From Tessaracoccus aquimaris (GTDB taxonomy: Bacteria > Actinomycetota > Actinomycetes > Propionibacteriales > Propionibacteriaceae), in the NCBI RefSeq assembly GCF_001997345.1, contig NZ_CP019606.1, forward strand, positions 1,798,001-1,862,000: 64,000 nt of DNA, in the 5' to 3' direction. The stretch's first letter is position 1. Every line of letters begins with the position of its first letter. The translations under genes and the position numbers were made by a program. This document shows positions 43,886 to 53,079 of the stretch, one piece after another. The notes under the pieces are model-generated. The model had not been told where the DNA came from. It did no database searches and worked only from the letters and a program-made list of their open reading frames with translations.

Positions 43886-44617
43886 ATGGATCCGCTGCCT
43901 CCCCGATTGCACCGCGACGTCGTCAGTTACGTGCGCCGCAGCACCCGGATGAACGAGTCGCAGGAGCGTGCCTGGTTCCGCTACAAGCAGGAATACGTGG
44001 TCGCCGTCCTGCATGGCGACCTGTCGACCTCGGTCGCACCGGAGGCCAGGGTCGACTGGTCGGAGCAGTTCGGGCGCGAGGCTCCGCTGATCGTCGAGAT
44101 CGGCTCCGGCGGTGGCGACTCGCTCGTCCCGATGGCCAAGGGCAGGCCCGGGGCGAACGTGGTCGCGTTCGAGGTGTTCGAGCCGGCGGTGGCCTCGACG
44201 CTCAGCCGGATCGCGCGCGAGGAGGTCGGCAACGTCCGGATGGTCGTCGCGGACGGCGCGCAGGGCCTTGCCGTGCTCTTCGACGACGCCTCCGTGAGCG
44301 AACTGTGGACCTTCTTCGCCGACCCGTGGCACAAGAAGCGCCACCACAAGCGACGGCTGGTCGGCACCGACTTCGCAGACGTCGTCGCCGCGAAACTCGC
44401 CCCCGGCGCGGTGTGGCGGCTGGCCACCGACTGGGAGGACTACGCGCTGTGGATGCGCGAGCACCTCGACGGGCACCCGCTGCTTGTCAACGAGCACGAC
44501 GGCTGGGCGCCGCGGTTGGAGGAGCGCCCCGTCACCAAGTACGAACGCAAGGGCCTCGAGGCCGGCCGCACCGTCTACGACCTGACGTATCGGAGGCGCG
44601 ATGCGGCTCAGGCTTGA
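43886..44617 (+). CDS. trmB: tRNA (guanine-N7-)-methyltransferase
   Basis: 243 residues. Rossmann methyltransferase: motif I IVEIGSGGGDSLVPMAK, then ANVVAFEVFEPAV. The TrmB signature is FADPWHKKRHHKRRLV, which binds tRNA, and the active site is in RLATDWEDYALWM. It makes m7G46 in the tRNA variable loop using S-adenosylmethionine. It overlaps truA by 17 bases, so the tRNA modification genes form an operon with the following methyltransferase. Confidence 0.96.
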   Translation: MDPLPPRLHRDVVSYVRRSTRMNESQERAWFRYKQEYVVAVLHGDLSTSVAPEARVDWSEQFGREAPLIVEIGSGGGDSLVPMAKGRPGANVVAFEVFEPAVASTLSRIAREEVGNVRMVVADGAQGLAVLFDDASVSELWTFFADPWHKKRHHKRRLVGTDFADVVAAKLAPGAVWRLATDWEDYALWMREHLDGHPLLVNEHDGWAPRLEERPVTKYERKGLEAGRTVYDLTYRRRDAAQA

Positions 44618-45410
44618 CCTCGGCTACGACGGCACCGACTTCCACGGCTGGGCGGTCCAGCCCGGCCAGCGCACCGTGCAGGGCGTTCTTGAGCCGTGGA
44701 TCGCGCAGGTGCTGCGGCTGCCGTCGGAGCCGACGCTCGTGGTGGCAGGGCGCACCGACGCCGGGGTGCACGCCCGGGCGCAGGTCTGCCACGTCGACCT
44801 GGACGTCGAGTCCGACCCCTCCGTCGAACTGCTGCGCCGCCTGCAGCGGGTGCTCCCCCACGACATCGCCGTCAGGTCTGTCGCGACGGCGCCAGACGGC
44901 TTCGACGCGCGCTTCTCCGCCACCTGGCGGCGCTACTGCTACCGGGTCAGCGACGAGGGCTCCTTCCACGACCCGCTGCTGCGCGGCCACGTCACCCGGC
45001 TCCCGTTCCCACTCGACGTCGGCGCCCTGAACTCCGCCGCCGCGACGGTGCTCGGGCTGCGCGACTTCGCCGCCTTCTGCAAGCCACGCGACGGCGCGAC
45101 CACGATCCGCGAACTGCGGGAGGTGGGCGCGCTGCGCCGCGAGGACGGCGTCGTGGAGATCTGGCTGCAGGCTGACGCGTTCTGCCACTCGATGGTCCGT
45201 TCGCTGGTCGGCGCGCTGACCGCGGTTGGCGGCGGCCGCCGCACGCTCGCCTGGCTGGAGGAGGTCGCGGCGAGCCCGCGCAGGCACTCCGAGGTGCCGG
45301 TGATGCCGGCGCACGGCCTGACGCTCGAGGCGGTCGGCTATCCGGCCGAGAAAGACCTGGCGCAACGCGCCGAACAGGCGAGAAACGTCCGCACCTTGGA
45401 GGAAGCGTGA
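44601..45410 (+). CDS. truA: tRNA pseudouridine(38-40) synthase
   Basis: 269 residues. The catalytic Asp is in VAGRTDAGVHARAQVCHV; LGYDGTDFHGWAVQPGQRTV is the conserved start; RRYCYRVSDEG and FCHSMVRSLVGALTAVGGGR mark the domain ends. It converts uridines 38-40 of the anticodon arm. It is the middle gene of an operon between trmB and a SAM methyltransferase (4-base overlap at its stop). Confidence 0.95.
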   Translation: MRLRLDLGYDGTDFHGWAVQPGQRTVQGVLEPWIAQVLRLPSEPTLVVAGRTDAGVHARAQVCHVDLDVESDPSVELLRRLQRVLPHDIAVRSVATAPDGFDARFSATWRRYCYRVSDEGSFHDPLLRGHVTRLPFPLDVGALNSAAATVLGLRDFAAFCKPRDGATTIRELREVGALRREDGVVEIWLQADAFCHSMVRSLVGALTAVGGGRRTLAWLEEVAASPRRHSEVPVMPAHGLTLEAVGYPAEKDLAQRAEQARNVRTLEEA

Positions 45411-46012
45411 GCCACTATTTCGAGACGCCGGAGGAGCCGTTCGTCGCGCACGACTTCACCGCCACTATCTTCGGCCGGGAGTTGACGTTCGCGTCGGCGC
45501 CGGGGGTCTTCTCCGGCTCGCGCCTCGACCTCGGCACCTCGGTGCTGCTGCGCGAGATCGACCCGCCTGTGGCGGGCCACGTGCTCGACCTCGGCTGCGG
45601 CGTCGGCACCATCGCCGTCGGCCTGGCGCTCGCCTCGCCCGAGGTCACCGTCGACGCGGTGGACATCAACGAGCGGGCCGTCGAGTTGACGACGCTGAAC
45701 GCGGGGCGGCACAAGGTTGCCGACCGGGTGCGAGCCATGACGCCGTCGGAGGTCTCCCCCGAGACGCGCTACGACGAGATCTGGTCGAACCCACCCATCC
45801 GGATCGGCAAGGAGGCGCTGCACGAACTGCTGCTCACCTGGCTCGCCCGGCTCCGCGAGGGCGGCGCCGCGTACCTGGTGGTCGGCAGGAACCTGGGCGG
45901 CGACTCGCTGCAGCGCTGGCTGATCGACAAGGGCTACCCGACCGAGCGACTGGCCTCGGCGAAGGGCTTCCGGGTGCTGCGCGCCTGCCGCCGCGGACCC
46001 GTGGAAAGTTGA
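45407..46012 (+). CDS. Class I SAM-dependent methyltransferase (RsmC/small domain type)
   Basis: 201 residues. SAM motif I is VLDLGCGVGTIAVGLALASP, motif II VDAVDINERAVEL, and the NPPIR motif (WSNPPIRIGK) is the N6-adenine/N2-guanine active-site form (NPPx). Proteins of this shape methylate rRNA guanine N2 (RsmC, RlmG) or other targets. It follows truA with an overlap of 4 bases. An rRNA modifying enzyme is the most likely role by context. Start GTG or the overlapping ATG-like position is set by the overlap. Confidence 0.85.
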   Translation: MSHYFETPEEPFVAHDFTATIFGRELTFASAPGVFSGSRLDLGTSVLLREIDPPVAGHVLDLGCGVGTIAVGLALASPEVTVDAVDINERAVELTTLNAGRHKVADRVRAMTPSEVSPETRYDEIWSNPPIRIGKEALHELLLTWLARLREGGAAYLVVGRNLGGDSLQRWLIDKGYPTERLASAKGFRVLRACRRGPVES

Positions 46013-46091
46013 AGCGGTGACTACTTTCCGGGCATAGGATGGGTTGTGCCAGCGCGCCTGACGGCGCGGAACTCATGTGAAGGAGTCAGCA

Positions 46092-46702
46092 ATGACCTAC
46101 ACCCTCCCCGATCTCCCCTACGACTACAACGCGCTCGCCCCTCCATCGCCCCCGAGATCATGGAGCTGCACCACGACAAGCACCATGCGGCGTACGTGAA
46201 GGGCGCCAACGACGCGCTCGAGCAGCTTCAGGCCGCCCGTGAGGCAGGCAACCTGGGCGCCGTGAACAAGCTGGAGAAGGACCTGGCGTTCCACCTGGGC
46301 GGCCACATCAACCACTCGGTGTTCTGGAAGAACATGTCGCCCGACGGCGGCGGCGAGCCCACCGGTGACGTCGCCGAGGCGATCGGCGAGTTCTTCGGCT
46401 CCTTCGACGGCTTCAAGAAGCAGTTCAACGCCGTCGCCAACGGCATCCAGGGCTCCGGCTGGTCGATGCTCGTCTGGGACACCCTTGGCCAGCGCCTCAA
46501 CATCAACCAACTGTTCGACCAGCAGGGCAACCTGCCCATCGGCCAGCTCCCGATCCTTCAGCTCGACATGTGGGAGCACGCCTTCTACCTGCAGTACAAG
46601 AACGTGAAGGGCGACTACGTCAACGCGTGGTGGGACGTCGTCAACTGGGACGACGTGGCGCAGCGCCTCGCCGCAGCGAAGGCCGCTGGCGTCAGCTACT
46701 GA
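46092..46702 (+). CDS. sodA: Iron/manganese superoxide dismutase; frameshifted
   Basis: The ATG at 46092 gives TYTLPDLPYDYNALAP, the start of Fe/Mn-SOD, but the frame then shifts. Adding one C to the CCCC run at 46138-46141 restores SIAPEIMELHHDKHHAAYV. The product is 203 residues with all four metal ligands: His in MELHHDKHH, His in GGHINHSVFWKNM, and Asp and His in LDMWEHAFYLQY. A good ribosome site (GGAG) is 10 bases upstream. It dismutates superoxide. A terminator follows at 46713. The repair, not the raw sequence, is what gives a complete enzyme. Confidence 0.93.
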
Positions 46703-46712
46703 CCGACCGACG

Positions 46713-46748
46713 CGAACGGGCCCCGAGGATCGTCCTCGGGCCCGTTCC
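46713..46748. terminator. Terminator between sodA and the acyltransferase gene
   Basis: GAACGGGCCCCGAGGA (46713-46728) pairs with TCCTCGGGCCCGTTC (46734-46748), with one bulge and a short loop. It lies between convergent genes and could stop transcription from both sides. Confidence 0.75.
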
Positions 46749-46754
46749 CGCGTC

Positions 46755-48662
46755 TCAGGAGGCGGCGGCGTCGAGGACGGCGGCGAGGACCTTGTCCGCC
46801 GTCTGCCTCCCGTAGGCGTCGATCGTGACGTGGATGCCGTCGTCGCGCAGTGAGCCGCCGTCGGGCTGAGCATCGTCACAGGCGGACGGGGACTGCGGGC
46901 GGCTCGGCTCGGGGTCGTCGCAGAACAGCGGGTCCATCTGGAAGGTGCGCACCCGGGGGTCCTGGGCGGCGATCCGCCGAACCATCTCGTTCCAGCGCAT
47001 CCGGTACTCGTCGTGGTTCAACGCGTAGTCGTCAAGGGGGAAGCAGTCGGTGTCCCCGACGGGGCACTTCTTCAGCAGCCCTGGGCCGGGGCGCTCGGGC
47101 TGCGCGATGACGAGGGTCGCGCCGTCGCGGGTCAGCCGGTCGATCGTGGTGCGGGTCTCCGCCTCGAGCACGTCCCAGAACTCCGGGTCCTCCGGGCGGA
47201 TCAGGCGCCCCTCGTACCAGCGCTGGTGCGTCTCGTAGCGCGACCACCAGAACACGATGTCGGGGTGGTGCCTGTCGATCAGCGAGTCCTGAAGTTGGGC
47301 GAGCACCCGGCAGTCGCCCGGCCCCTCGTGGGGCGGCTTCTTGTACTCCTGCAGTTCCACGGCGAGCGGCGTGCAGCCTCCGCGCGCCGCGCTGTCGACG
47401 GCCCAGCCGCGTTCGGTGGCCGCGGCGTCGAGCGAGCTCATCAGCTTCAGCGGCACGGAGTCGCCGGTCACGACGATCCAGTGCTTGGCGGGGACCACGC
47501 CCAGCGTTGCCTGAAGCGTCGCAGACCAGCCGAGGATGACGGCCATCACGACGGCGACCGCGGCGGCCACCCTGCGCGGCGTGAACCAGGCCGTCAGCCT
47601 GCCGCGCCTGATCGGCTGCTCGACCAGGTGATAGGAAGCGACCGACGTCACGACCGTCCCGGCGAGCGCGACGGCGGCGCGGGCCGGCTGGAAGTGCTCG
47701 ACGTGCGCGATCCCCATCCACACGGCCCACGGCCAGTGCCACAGGTACAGCCCGTAGGAGATCCGGCCCAGGTAGGCCATCGGGCCCCACGCAAGTGCGC
47801 GCTCGACGAGGGTTCCCGGGCCGCAGACGAGCGCCGCCATCAGCACGACGACGCCGAGGCTCAGCAGCAGCGCTCCGCCGAAGAAGTAGAACGGGCTCGG
47901 CCCGCCCAGGAAGGGCAGCACCGCGGCGACCGCGGCGATGCCGACGGCGGTGAGGGCCTTGTGGTGCCTGGCCAGGGCGTCACGGACCCTGTCGTCGGAG
48001 ACGAGGATCGCGAGCAGGGCGCCGAGCAGCGGCTCGAAGGCCTTCGAGTCGGTTCCCATGTAGGCCCGGTCGACCGAGGCCGTCAGGTAGAGCTGCGGCA
48101 GCCGCGCGATCGACGCGAGCGTGAGGACCGCCGTGACGGCGATCAGGGCGGTGCGGAGCCTGGCCTTGCGCGCAAGCCAGGCGATCAGCCCGATCGCGAT
48201 GGGCCACACGAAGTAGAACTGCTCCTCCACCGCGAGCGACCACATGTGCAGCAGGAGCGAGGCGGACCCGTCGGAGGAGAAGTAGGAGTTGGCCTCCATG
48301 AAGTGCCAGTTGGCGAGGTAGACGGCCGTCCAGCCGACGTCCCCCGCTGCCGCCGCCCGCCGGTAGACGGGCATCAGGAACGTGGCGTAGGTCAGCACCG
48401 CGATCAGGACGAGGGTGGCGGCTGGCAGCAGCCGAAGGAACCGCCGCTGCCAGAACCGCGCGAACCGGGGACGGCCGTGCTTGGCCGTGTCCGCCAGCAG
48501 CCCCGCGGTGATCAGGTAGCCCGAGAGCACGAAGAACACGTCGACGCCTGCGAAGCCTGGCGCGAGCCCTGGCACGCTCAGATGGAAGGCGATCACCAGC
48601 CCCACGGCGATGGTGCGCAGCCCGTCGAGGCTGGGAACATACGTCGAGGCCGGAGAATTCAC
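46755..48662 (-). CDS. OafA/YrhL-type acyltransferase with C-terminal SGNH domain
   Basis: 635 residues. The N-terminal 350 residues form an acyltransferase-3 membrane domain with ten or so helices (SLDGLRTIAVGLVIAFHLS, then RISYGLYLWHWPWAVWMGIA), moving acyl groups across the membrane. The C-terminal part is an extracytoplasmic SGNH hydrolase-like domain: the nucleophile motif VTGDSVPLKLMSSL, and the Asp-x-x-His region DDGIHVTIDAYG. Such proteins acetylate surface polysaccharide, peptidoglycan or exopolysaccharide. A glycosyltransferase and a transglutaminase-like gene lie upstream on the same strand, fitting envelope polymer modification. Confidence 0.88.
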   Translation of the reverse strand: MNSPASTYVPSLDGLRTIAVGLVIAFHLSVPGLAPGFAGVDVFFVLSGYLITAGLLADTAKHGRPRFARFWQRRFLRLLPAATLVLIAVLTYATFLMPVYRRAAAAGDVGWTAVYLANWHFMEANSYFSSDGSASLLLHMWSLAVEEQFYFVWPIAIGLIAWLARKARLRTALIAVTAVLTLASIARLPQLYLTASVDRAYMGTDSKAFEPLLGALLAILVSDDRVRDALARHHKALTAVGIAAVAAVLPFLGGPSPFYFFGGALLLSLGVVVLMAALVCGPGTLVERALAWGPMAYLGRISYGLYLWHWPWAVWMGIAHVEHFQPARAAVALAGTVVTSVASYHLVEQPIRRGRLTAWFTPRRVAAAVAVVMAVILGWSATLQATLGVVPAKHWIVVTGDSVPLKLMSSLDAAATERGWAVDSAARGGCTPLAVELQEYKKPPHEGPGDCRVLAQLQDSLIDRHHPDIVFWWSRYETHQRWYEGRLIRPEDPEFWDVLEAETRTTIDRLTRDGATLVIAQPERPGPGLLKKCPVGDTDCFPLDDYALNHDEYRMRWNEMVRRIAAQDPRVRTFQMDPLFCDDPEPSRPQSPSACDDAQPDGGSLRDDGIHVTIDAYGRQTADKVLAAVLDAAAS

Positions 48663-48702
48663 CCGCTCGACACTACGCCTTCTGCGGGCTCAGCCCCAAC
48701 GG

Positions 48703-49317
48703 CTAGGGGTGGGACCCGTCCTTGTCGCCGTAGACCCACGGCGCGACTGGGCGGCCCGTGAGCCAGGCGCGCCACACCTCCGCGACCACGAACGGCACCA
48801 GCGCTGCGCCCACCGCCCAGCGGGTCACGAGCCGCAGCGGCAGTTCGGCCGTCACCGGGACGAACGGCGGGTTGCCGACCGTCGAGGTCGGGTCGCAGGC
48901 GCACGCATCGAGCGCCCTGTCCTCCACGATGACCTTGACCCAACTGTGGCCGCTCAGCCACCACGGGTATCCGAAGCCGCGCACGCGGGCCGCATGCACG
49001 AGGCTGGTGTCGAAGCCGAGGCCCCGCAGCACCTCCGACAGCACGGTGTTGTACTGGTGCGACCAGCCGCGGTGCGCGCGCAGCGCCCGGGCGGGAGACT
49101 CGGTCAGGTGCCACAGCGAGTGCGCCGGGAAGGCAACTGCGACGAGCCGGATGGCCTCGTCGACGAGGGCGCGGCCGGTGGCCCCGGTCGCCTTGGCGCG
49201 CGCGATCAGGCCGTCGACGGTGTCGGGCGCGTCGGTCTTCACGGCGGGCGGCGCCATCACCCACACGGGGATCAGCGCGGCGCCAAGTAGCGCGGGCAAG
49301 CCCCAGCGCAGCTTCAT
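48703..49317 (-). CDS. Transglutaminase-like fold protein, apparently lacking the catalytic Cys
   Basis: 204 residues from the ATG at 49317 (overlapping the glycosyltransferase stop). An N-terminal hydrophobic signal/anchor (GLPALLGAALIPVWVMAPP) is followed by the papain-like block RGWSHQYNTVLSEVLRGLGF, then GHSWVKVIVEDRALDAC. The His and Asp positions (GHSWVKVI...RALDAC) match a transglutaminase-like triad, but the usual Cys before the helix is not seen (Gln or Ser in its place). A C-terminal membrane segment (VGAALVPFVVAEVW) is also present. The function may be non-catalytic. It is between the glycosyltransferase and the acyltransferase. Confidence 0.55.
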   Translation of the reverse strand: MKLRWGLPALLGAALIPVWVMAPPAVKTDAPDTVDGLIARAKATGATGRALVDEAIRLVAVAFPAHSLWHLTESPARALRAHRGWSHQYNTVLSEVLRGLGFDTSLVHAARVRGFGYPWWLSGHSWVKVIVEDRALDACACDPTSTVGNPPFVPVTAELPLRLVTRWAVGAALVPFVVAEVWRAWLTGRPVAPWVYGDKDGSHP

Positions 49318-50455
49318 CTGTCGTCCTTCCTGCGGCGGGCGAATCCCTTGAGGGAGCGGTAAGGCACCTCGTCGGCCAGTTCGGCGTGCAGCGCGAGCAT
49401 GTCGTCGATGGTGGCCTGCCATGGGTAGCGCTCGGCGCGGGCCCGTGCTGCGCGGCGCAGGTCGGGCCCGAGGCGTGGGAGCAGCGACTCGACGGCGTCG
49501 GCGAGCGACGGGCCGTTGGGGTCGCCCGCCGCTCCGGAGGTCGCGTCGACCAGTTCGTGCGCTCCCCCGCGATTGGAGGTCACCACCGGGGTGCCGCACG
49601 CGAGGGCCTCCAGCACCGCGAGCCCGAAGGTCTCCGCGGGGCACACCGAGAGCGAGATGTCGGCGGCCGCGATCCTGCGGGCGACCTGGTCGCGCCCCGA
49701 GACGAAGCCTTGGAAGAAGACGGGGGCATCACCCGCGGCGCGCTGCAGTTCTGGCTTGTCGGGGCCGGTTCCGTACAGGTCGAGGCGCACCTTGTGGCCG
49801 CGCCGGTGCAGTTCGACGACGGTCTCGACGGCCAACTGGGGGCTCTTCTCGTGCGAGAGTCGCCCCACGTAGCAGAACTTCAGGACGCCGTCGTCTGCCG
49901 GGGTCCCGGCGCTCGGGGTGAAGGTGTCGAGGTCGACGCCGAGCGGGATCAGGCTGAGGTTCGCGCCGGTGTTGTCGAACTCGTCGGCGGCGAACCGACT
50001 GGTGACAACCACCGAGTCGAAGACCTTCGACAGCCGCCGGTTGAGGGCGCCTACCGTCGTCTCGACCCCGAAGGAGCGGCGCGCCCACATCGCCAGCATG
50101 TCGGAGAGCCGTTCGTGGCTGAACAGCACCGAGCCGACGCTGCGCTTGGCGGCCCATCGCGCCGCCGGCGAGAGCGTCCACTTGTCGGAGACCTCGATGT
50201 TGGTGGGGCGGAACCGGTCCAGAACGTCAAGCACGCGCCACGGCTGGAAGATCATCCGGTACTGCTCCGAGACCTTCGGGCCCGCACCGACACGAGGATC
50301 CCCGCCTCTGTCTCGACGACCTCGTCGCGCGCCCCCGGGGAGACGAAGATGCGGGTGTGGCCTGCGTCGACATAGCCCTGTCCGAGGGTCTCGATGACGA
50401 CCTTCATGCCGCCCGAGGTTGGGCCCACGAAGTTGGCCAACTGGGCGATGCGCAT
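49314..50455 (-). CDS. Family-4 glycosyltransferase; frameshifted
   Basis: From the ATG at 50455 (MRIAQLANFVGPTSGGMKVV) the frame reads to ETEAGILVSV and stops near 50252. Adding one base to the GGG/CCC junction at 50278-50283 joins it to RGPKVSEQYRMIFQPW and the rest, 380 residues in all. The donor-binding half has KFCYVGRLSHEKSPQLAV and the GT4 E-x7-E motif in CPAETFGLAVLEALACG. It transfers a sugar from a nucleotide donor, likely to a cell-surface glycan or lipid. It begins 29 bases after the ATPase stop and overlaps the next gene at its end. Confidence 0.88.
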
Positions 50456-50484
50456 TGCCCTATTGAACCAGACGCGCCGCGGGC

Positions 50485-52014
50485 TCAGTCGTGGTCGTCG
50501 TCGACGCCGTCGGCCGCGATCATCTCGACGATGGTGTCGACGGTGACCCCGGGCCCGTTGCTGAGTTCGCCGATCTTTCCCCTGTCCTTCAGCACGACGA
50601 TCCGGTCGCTCATCCGTACCACCTCGCTGAACTCGGACGAGATGAACACGATGCCCATGCCCTTGTCGACCAGTTTTGCGATCCGGGACTGCAGTTCGAC
50701 CTTCGCGGCGATGTCGATGCCCCTAGTCGGCTCGTCGAGCACCATCACCACCGGACGGGTCGCGAACAGCCGAGCGAGCAGCACCCGCTGCTGCTCACCC
50801 CCGGAGAGGAATTTGGCCTGCCGGTCCATCGGGACCGAGCCGAGGCCGAAGTTGTCGACCGACCAGGCAAGCACCTCGTCCCGCTCCCGCTTGGAGACCT
50901 TGTGCCGCCAGCCGCGCAGCGCCTGCAGCCCGATCAGGATGTTGTCGGCCACCGACAGTTCCCCGATGATGCCGAGGTCGGCTCGCCGCTCGACGGAGGC
51001 GACGATGTGCCTGGCGAGCGCGTCGCCCGGGTTACGGAAGCGCACCTCCTTGCCCTCCACGAGCAGCGTGCCGCCGTCGGGGCGGGTGATGCCGGTCAGC
51101 AGCGCTGCCAGTTCCGATCGGCCCGAGCCGCGCAGGCCGGCGAGGCCGACGATCTCGCCGCGGTACACCTCAAGGTCGGTTGGCTCCACCTCTTCGCGCT
51201 GCGTGAGGCCACGCGCCTCGATGACCGGGGTCCCCTCCGGCTCCTGGTGGTGCGCGCGGCGCTGCGAGCCGATCTGACGCAGCGCCTCGATGTCGCGGCC
51301 GAGCATCCGGGAGATCAGTTCGACCCGGTCGATCTCGCGGGTCATGAACTCGCCCTGCACGCGGCCGTCGCGCAGCACCGTCATCCGGTCGCTGATCGCG
51401 TAGACCTGCTCCAGGAAGTGCGACACGAACACGATCGCCACGCCGCGGTCGCGCAGCGAGCGCACGATCCGGAACAGCCGCTGCACGTCGGGCGGTTCGA
51501 GGCTGGAGGTGGGCTCGTCCAGCAGCAGCACCCTCGGCCGCTCGACCATGGCCCGGGCGATCGCGACGAGTTGCTGCACCGACGGCGGGAGCGAGTCGAG
51601 GCCACGGTTCAGGTCCAGGTCGTCCAGGCCGAGGTCGGCGAGCACCTCCGCGGCGCGGGCCCGCGTCGCCGACCAGTTGATGCCGAACCGGCCGCGCACC
51701 TCGTGGCCGAGCATCACGTTCTCGACGACGTTGAGCTTCGGGCCGAGGTGAATGTCCTGGAAGACGGTGGCGATGCCCGCGGCGTGCGCCTCGGAGGGGC
51801 CAGTGAGCGAGACGGGCCGCCCGTCGAGCAGGATCTCGCCCCCGTCGATGGGGCAGACCCCGTTGAGGGCCTTCACGACGGTCGACTTACCCGCGCCGTT
51901 CTCCCCCATCAGCGCGTGCACCTCGCCCGGGTACAGCGAGAGGCTGACGCGGTCGAGCGCCGTCACCCCCGGGAAGGCCACGGTCACGTCGCGCAGTTCG
52001 ACCAGCGCCGTCAC
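50485..52014 (-). CDS. RbsA-like sugar ABC transporter ATPase (two ABC domains)
   Basis: 509 residues with duplicate ATPase halves. First half: Walker A GENGAGKST, with a degenerate signature (LPPSVQQL), and Walker B VLLLDEPTSSLEP. Second half: a degenerate Walker A (GLRGSGRSEL), signature FLSGGEQQRVLLAR, Walker B VMVLDEPTRGID. This uneven pair is normal for the RbsA/XylG/YtfR branch serving monosaccharides or nucleosides. The expected permease and binding-protein genes are missing; the ATG overlaps the stop of the LacI gene (ATGA). Confidence 0.9.
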   Translation of the reverse strand: MTALVELRDVTVAFPGVTALDRVSLSLYPGEVHALMGENGAGKSTVVKALNGVCPIDGGEILLDGRPVSLTGPSEAHAAGIATVFQDIHLGPKLNVVENVMLGHEVRGRFGINWSATRARAAEVLADLGLDDLDLNRGLDSLPPSVQQLVAIARAMVERPRVLLLDEPTSSLEPPDVQRLFRIVRSLRDRGVAIVFVSHFLEQVYAISDRMTVLRDGRVQGEFMTREIDRVELISRMLGRDIEALRQIGSQRRAHHQEPEGTPVIEARGLTQREEVEPTDLEVYRGEIVGLAGLRGSGRSELAALLTGITRPDGGTLLVEGKEVRFRNPGDALARHIVASVERRADLGIIGELSVADNILIGLQALRGWRHKVSKRERDEVLAWSVDNFGLGSVPMDRQAKFLSGGEQQRVLLARLFATRPVVMVLDEPTRGIDIAAKVELQSRIAKLVDKGMGIVFISSEFSEVVRMSDRIVVLKDRGKIGELSNGPGVTVDTIVEMIAADGVDDDHD

Positions 52015-53033
52015 GACGCGGCCCGCGGCCGGGCGCTCGACTGGCGCACCTTGAGCTCGACGGGGAGCCTGGTGCGGCGCGGCACCTCACGACCCTCTGC
52101 GGCGGAGATCAGCGCCGCGACCACCTTGGTGCCGAGCAGGTGGAAGTCCTGGCGCACAGTGGTCAGCGGCGGGAGGAAATGCGCCGTCAGGGGAAGGTCG
52201 TCGAAGCCGACGATGCTGAGCTCGTCGGGCACCGCGATGCCGCGCTCTGCGAAACCGTGGATCAGGCCGAGCGCCATCTCGTCGTTGGCCGCGAAGATGG
52301 CCGTGTACTCGGGGCGCCGCTTCAGGGAGGCGGCGTAGTCGTAGGCGAAGTCGGCGGACCAGTCCCCCACCACGATGGGCCGTTCCCTGAGCTTCCATTC
52401 CCTGATCCGGGCGTGGAAGGCGCGCTCGCGGGCGCGGGCGTCGAACCAGTCGAGAGGGCCCGCCAGGTGCAGGATGTCGCGGTGCCCCAGTTCGGCGAGG
52501 TGGTCGACCACGAGGATCGCGCCCTGCTGCTGGTCGACGGCCGTCGTGAGGAAGTTGGGGTCGCCCTCGGCCTTGATGGCGAGCACCGGCAGCCCGATGT
52601 CGAGTTGGCGCAGCGTCGCGAGGGAGGAGGACCGCGGCGCGATCACGCACAACGCGTCGACTCCCTGGGCCGTCAGGTGGTCCACGGCGGACTGCATGCC
52701 ACCCTGCTCCTCGGAGGGAACGCTCACCGAGGTGACCGAGTAGTCCTCCTCGCCCGCGGCCAGTTCGATCCCTCGAAGTGTGCTGCTCGGCCCGTAGGCG
52801 CTTGACGCGTCGATGAGCACCCCGATGCGCCGGTTGCGTTGCGTCGCGAGGGCCCGCGCCGCGCTGTTCGGCCGGAAGTTGAGCTCCTCGATGGCGTCGA
52901 GCACCCGCTGCCTGGTGCCGGGACGGATGCTCGGGTGATTGTTCAGGACGCGCGAGACCGTCATGTGCGATACCCCGGCCGCCGACGCAACATGGCGAAT
53001 GTTCGGGCGGGCGGGTGTCGGGTTGTCAGTCAC
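52011..53033 (-). CDS. LacI family transcriptional regulator
   Basis: 340 residues. N-terminal helix-turn-helix IRHVASAAGVSHMTVSRVLN with the hinge helix FRPNSAARALATQRN, then a periplasmic-binding-like effector domain (IGVLIDASSAYGPSSTL, IVGFDDLPLTAHFLPPLTTV). It probably controls the downstream ATPase in response to a sugar-like ligand. It follows the Trp-type ABC ATPase gene by 46 bases and is on the same strand as the following five genes. No operator was identified close by. Confidence 0.92.
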   Translation of the reverse strand: MTDNPTPARPNIRHVASAAGVSHMTVSRVLNNHPSIRPGTRQRVLDAIEELNFRPNSAARALATQRNRRIGVLIDASSAYGPSSTLRGIELAAGEEDYSVTSVSVPSEEQGGMQSAVDHLTAQGVDALCVIAPRSSSLATLRQLDIGLPVLAIKAEGDPNFLTTAVDQQQGAILVVDHLAELGHRDILHLAGPLDWFDARARERAFHARIREWKLRERPIVVGDWSADFAYDYAASLKRRPEYTAIFAANDEMALGLIHGFAERGIAVPDELSIVGFDDLPLTAHFLPPLTTVRQDFHLLGTKVVAALISAAEGREVPRRTRLPVELKVRQSSARPRAAS

Positions 53034-53079
53034 CTTCGCCTACCTCCACGCGAAGCATACCGCCGGGCGTGGGGGCGGC

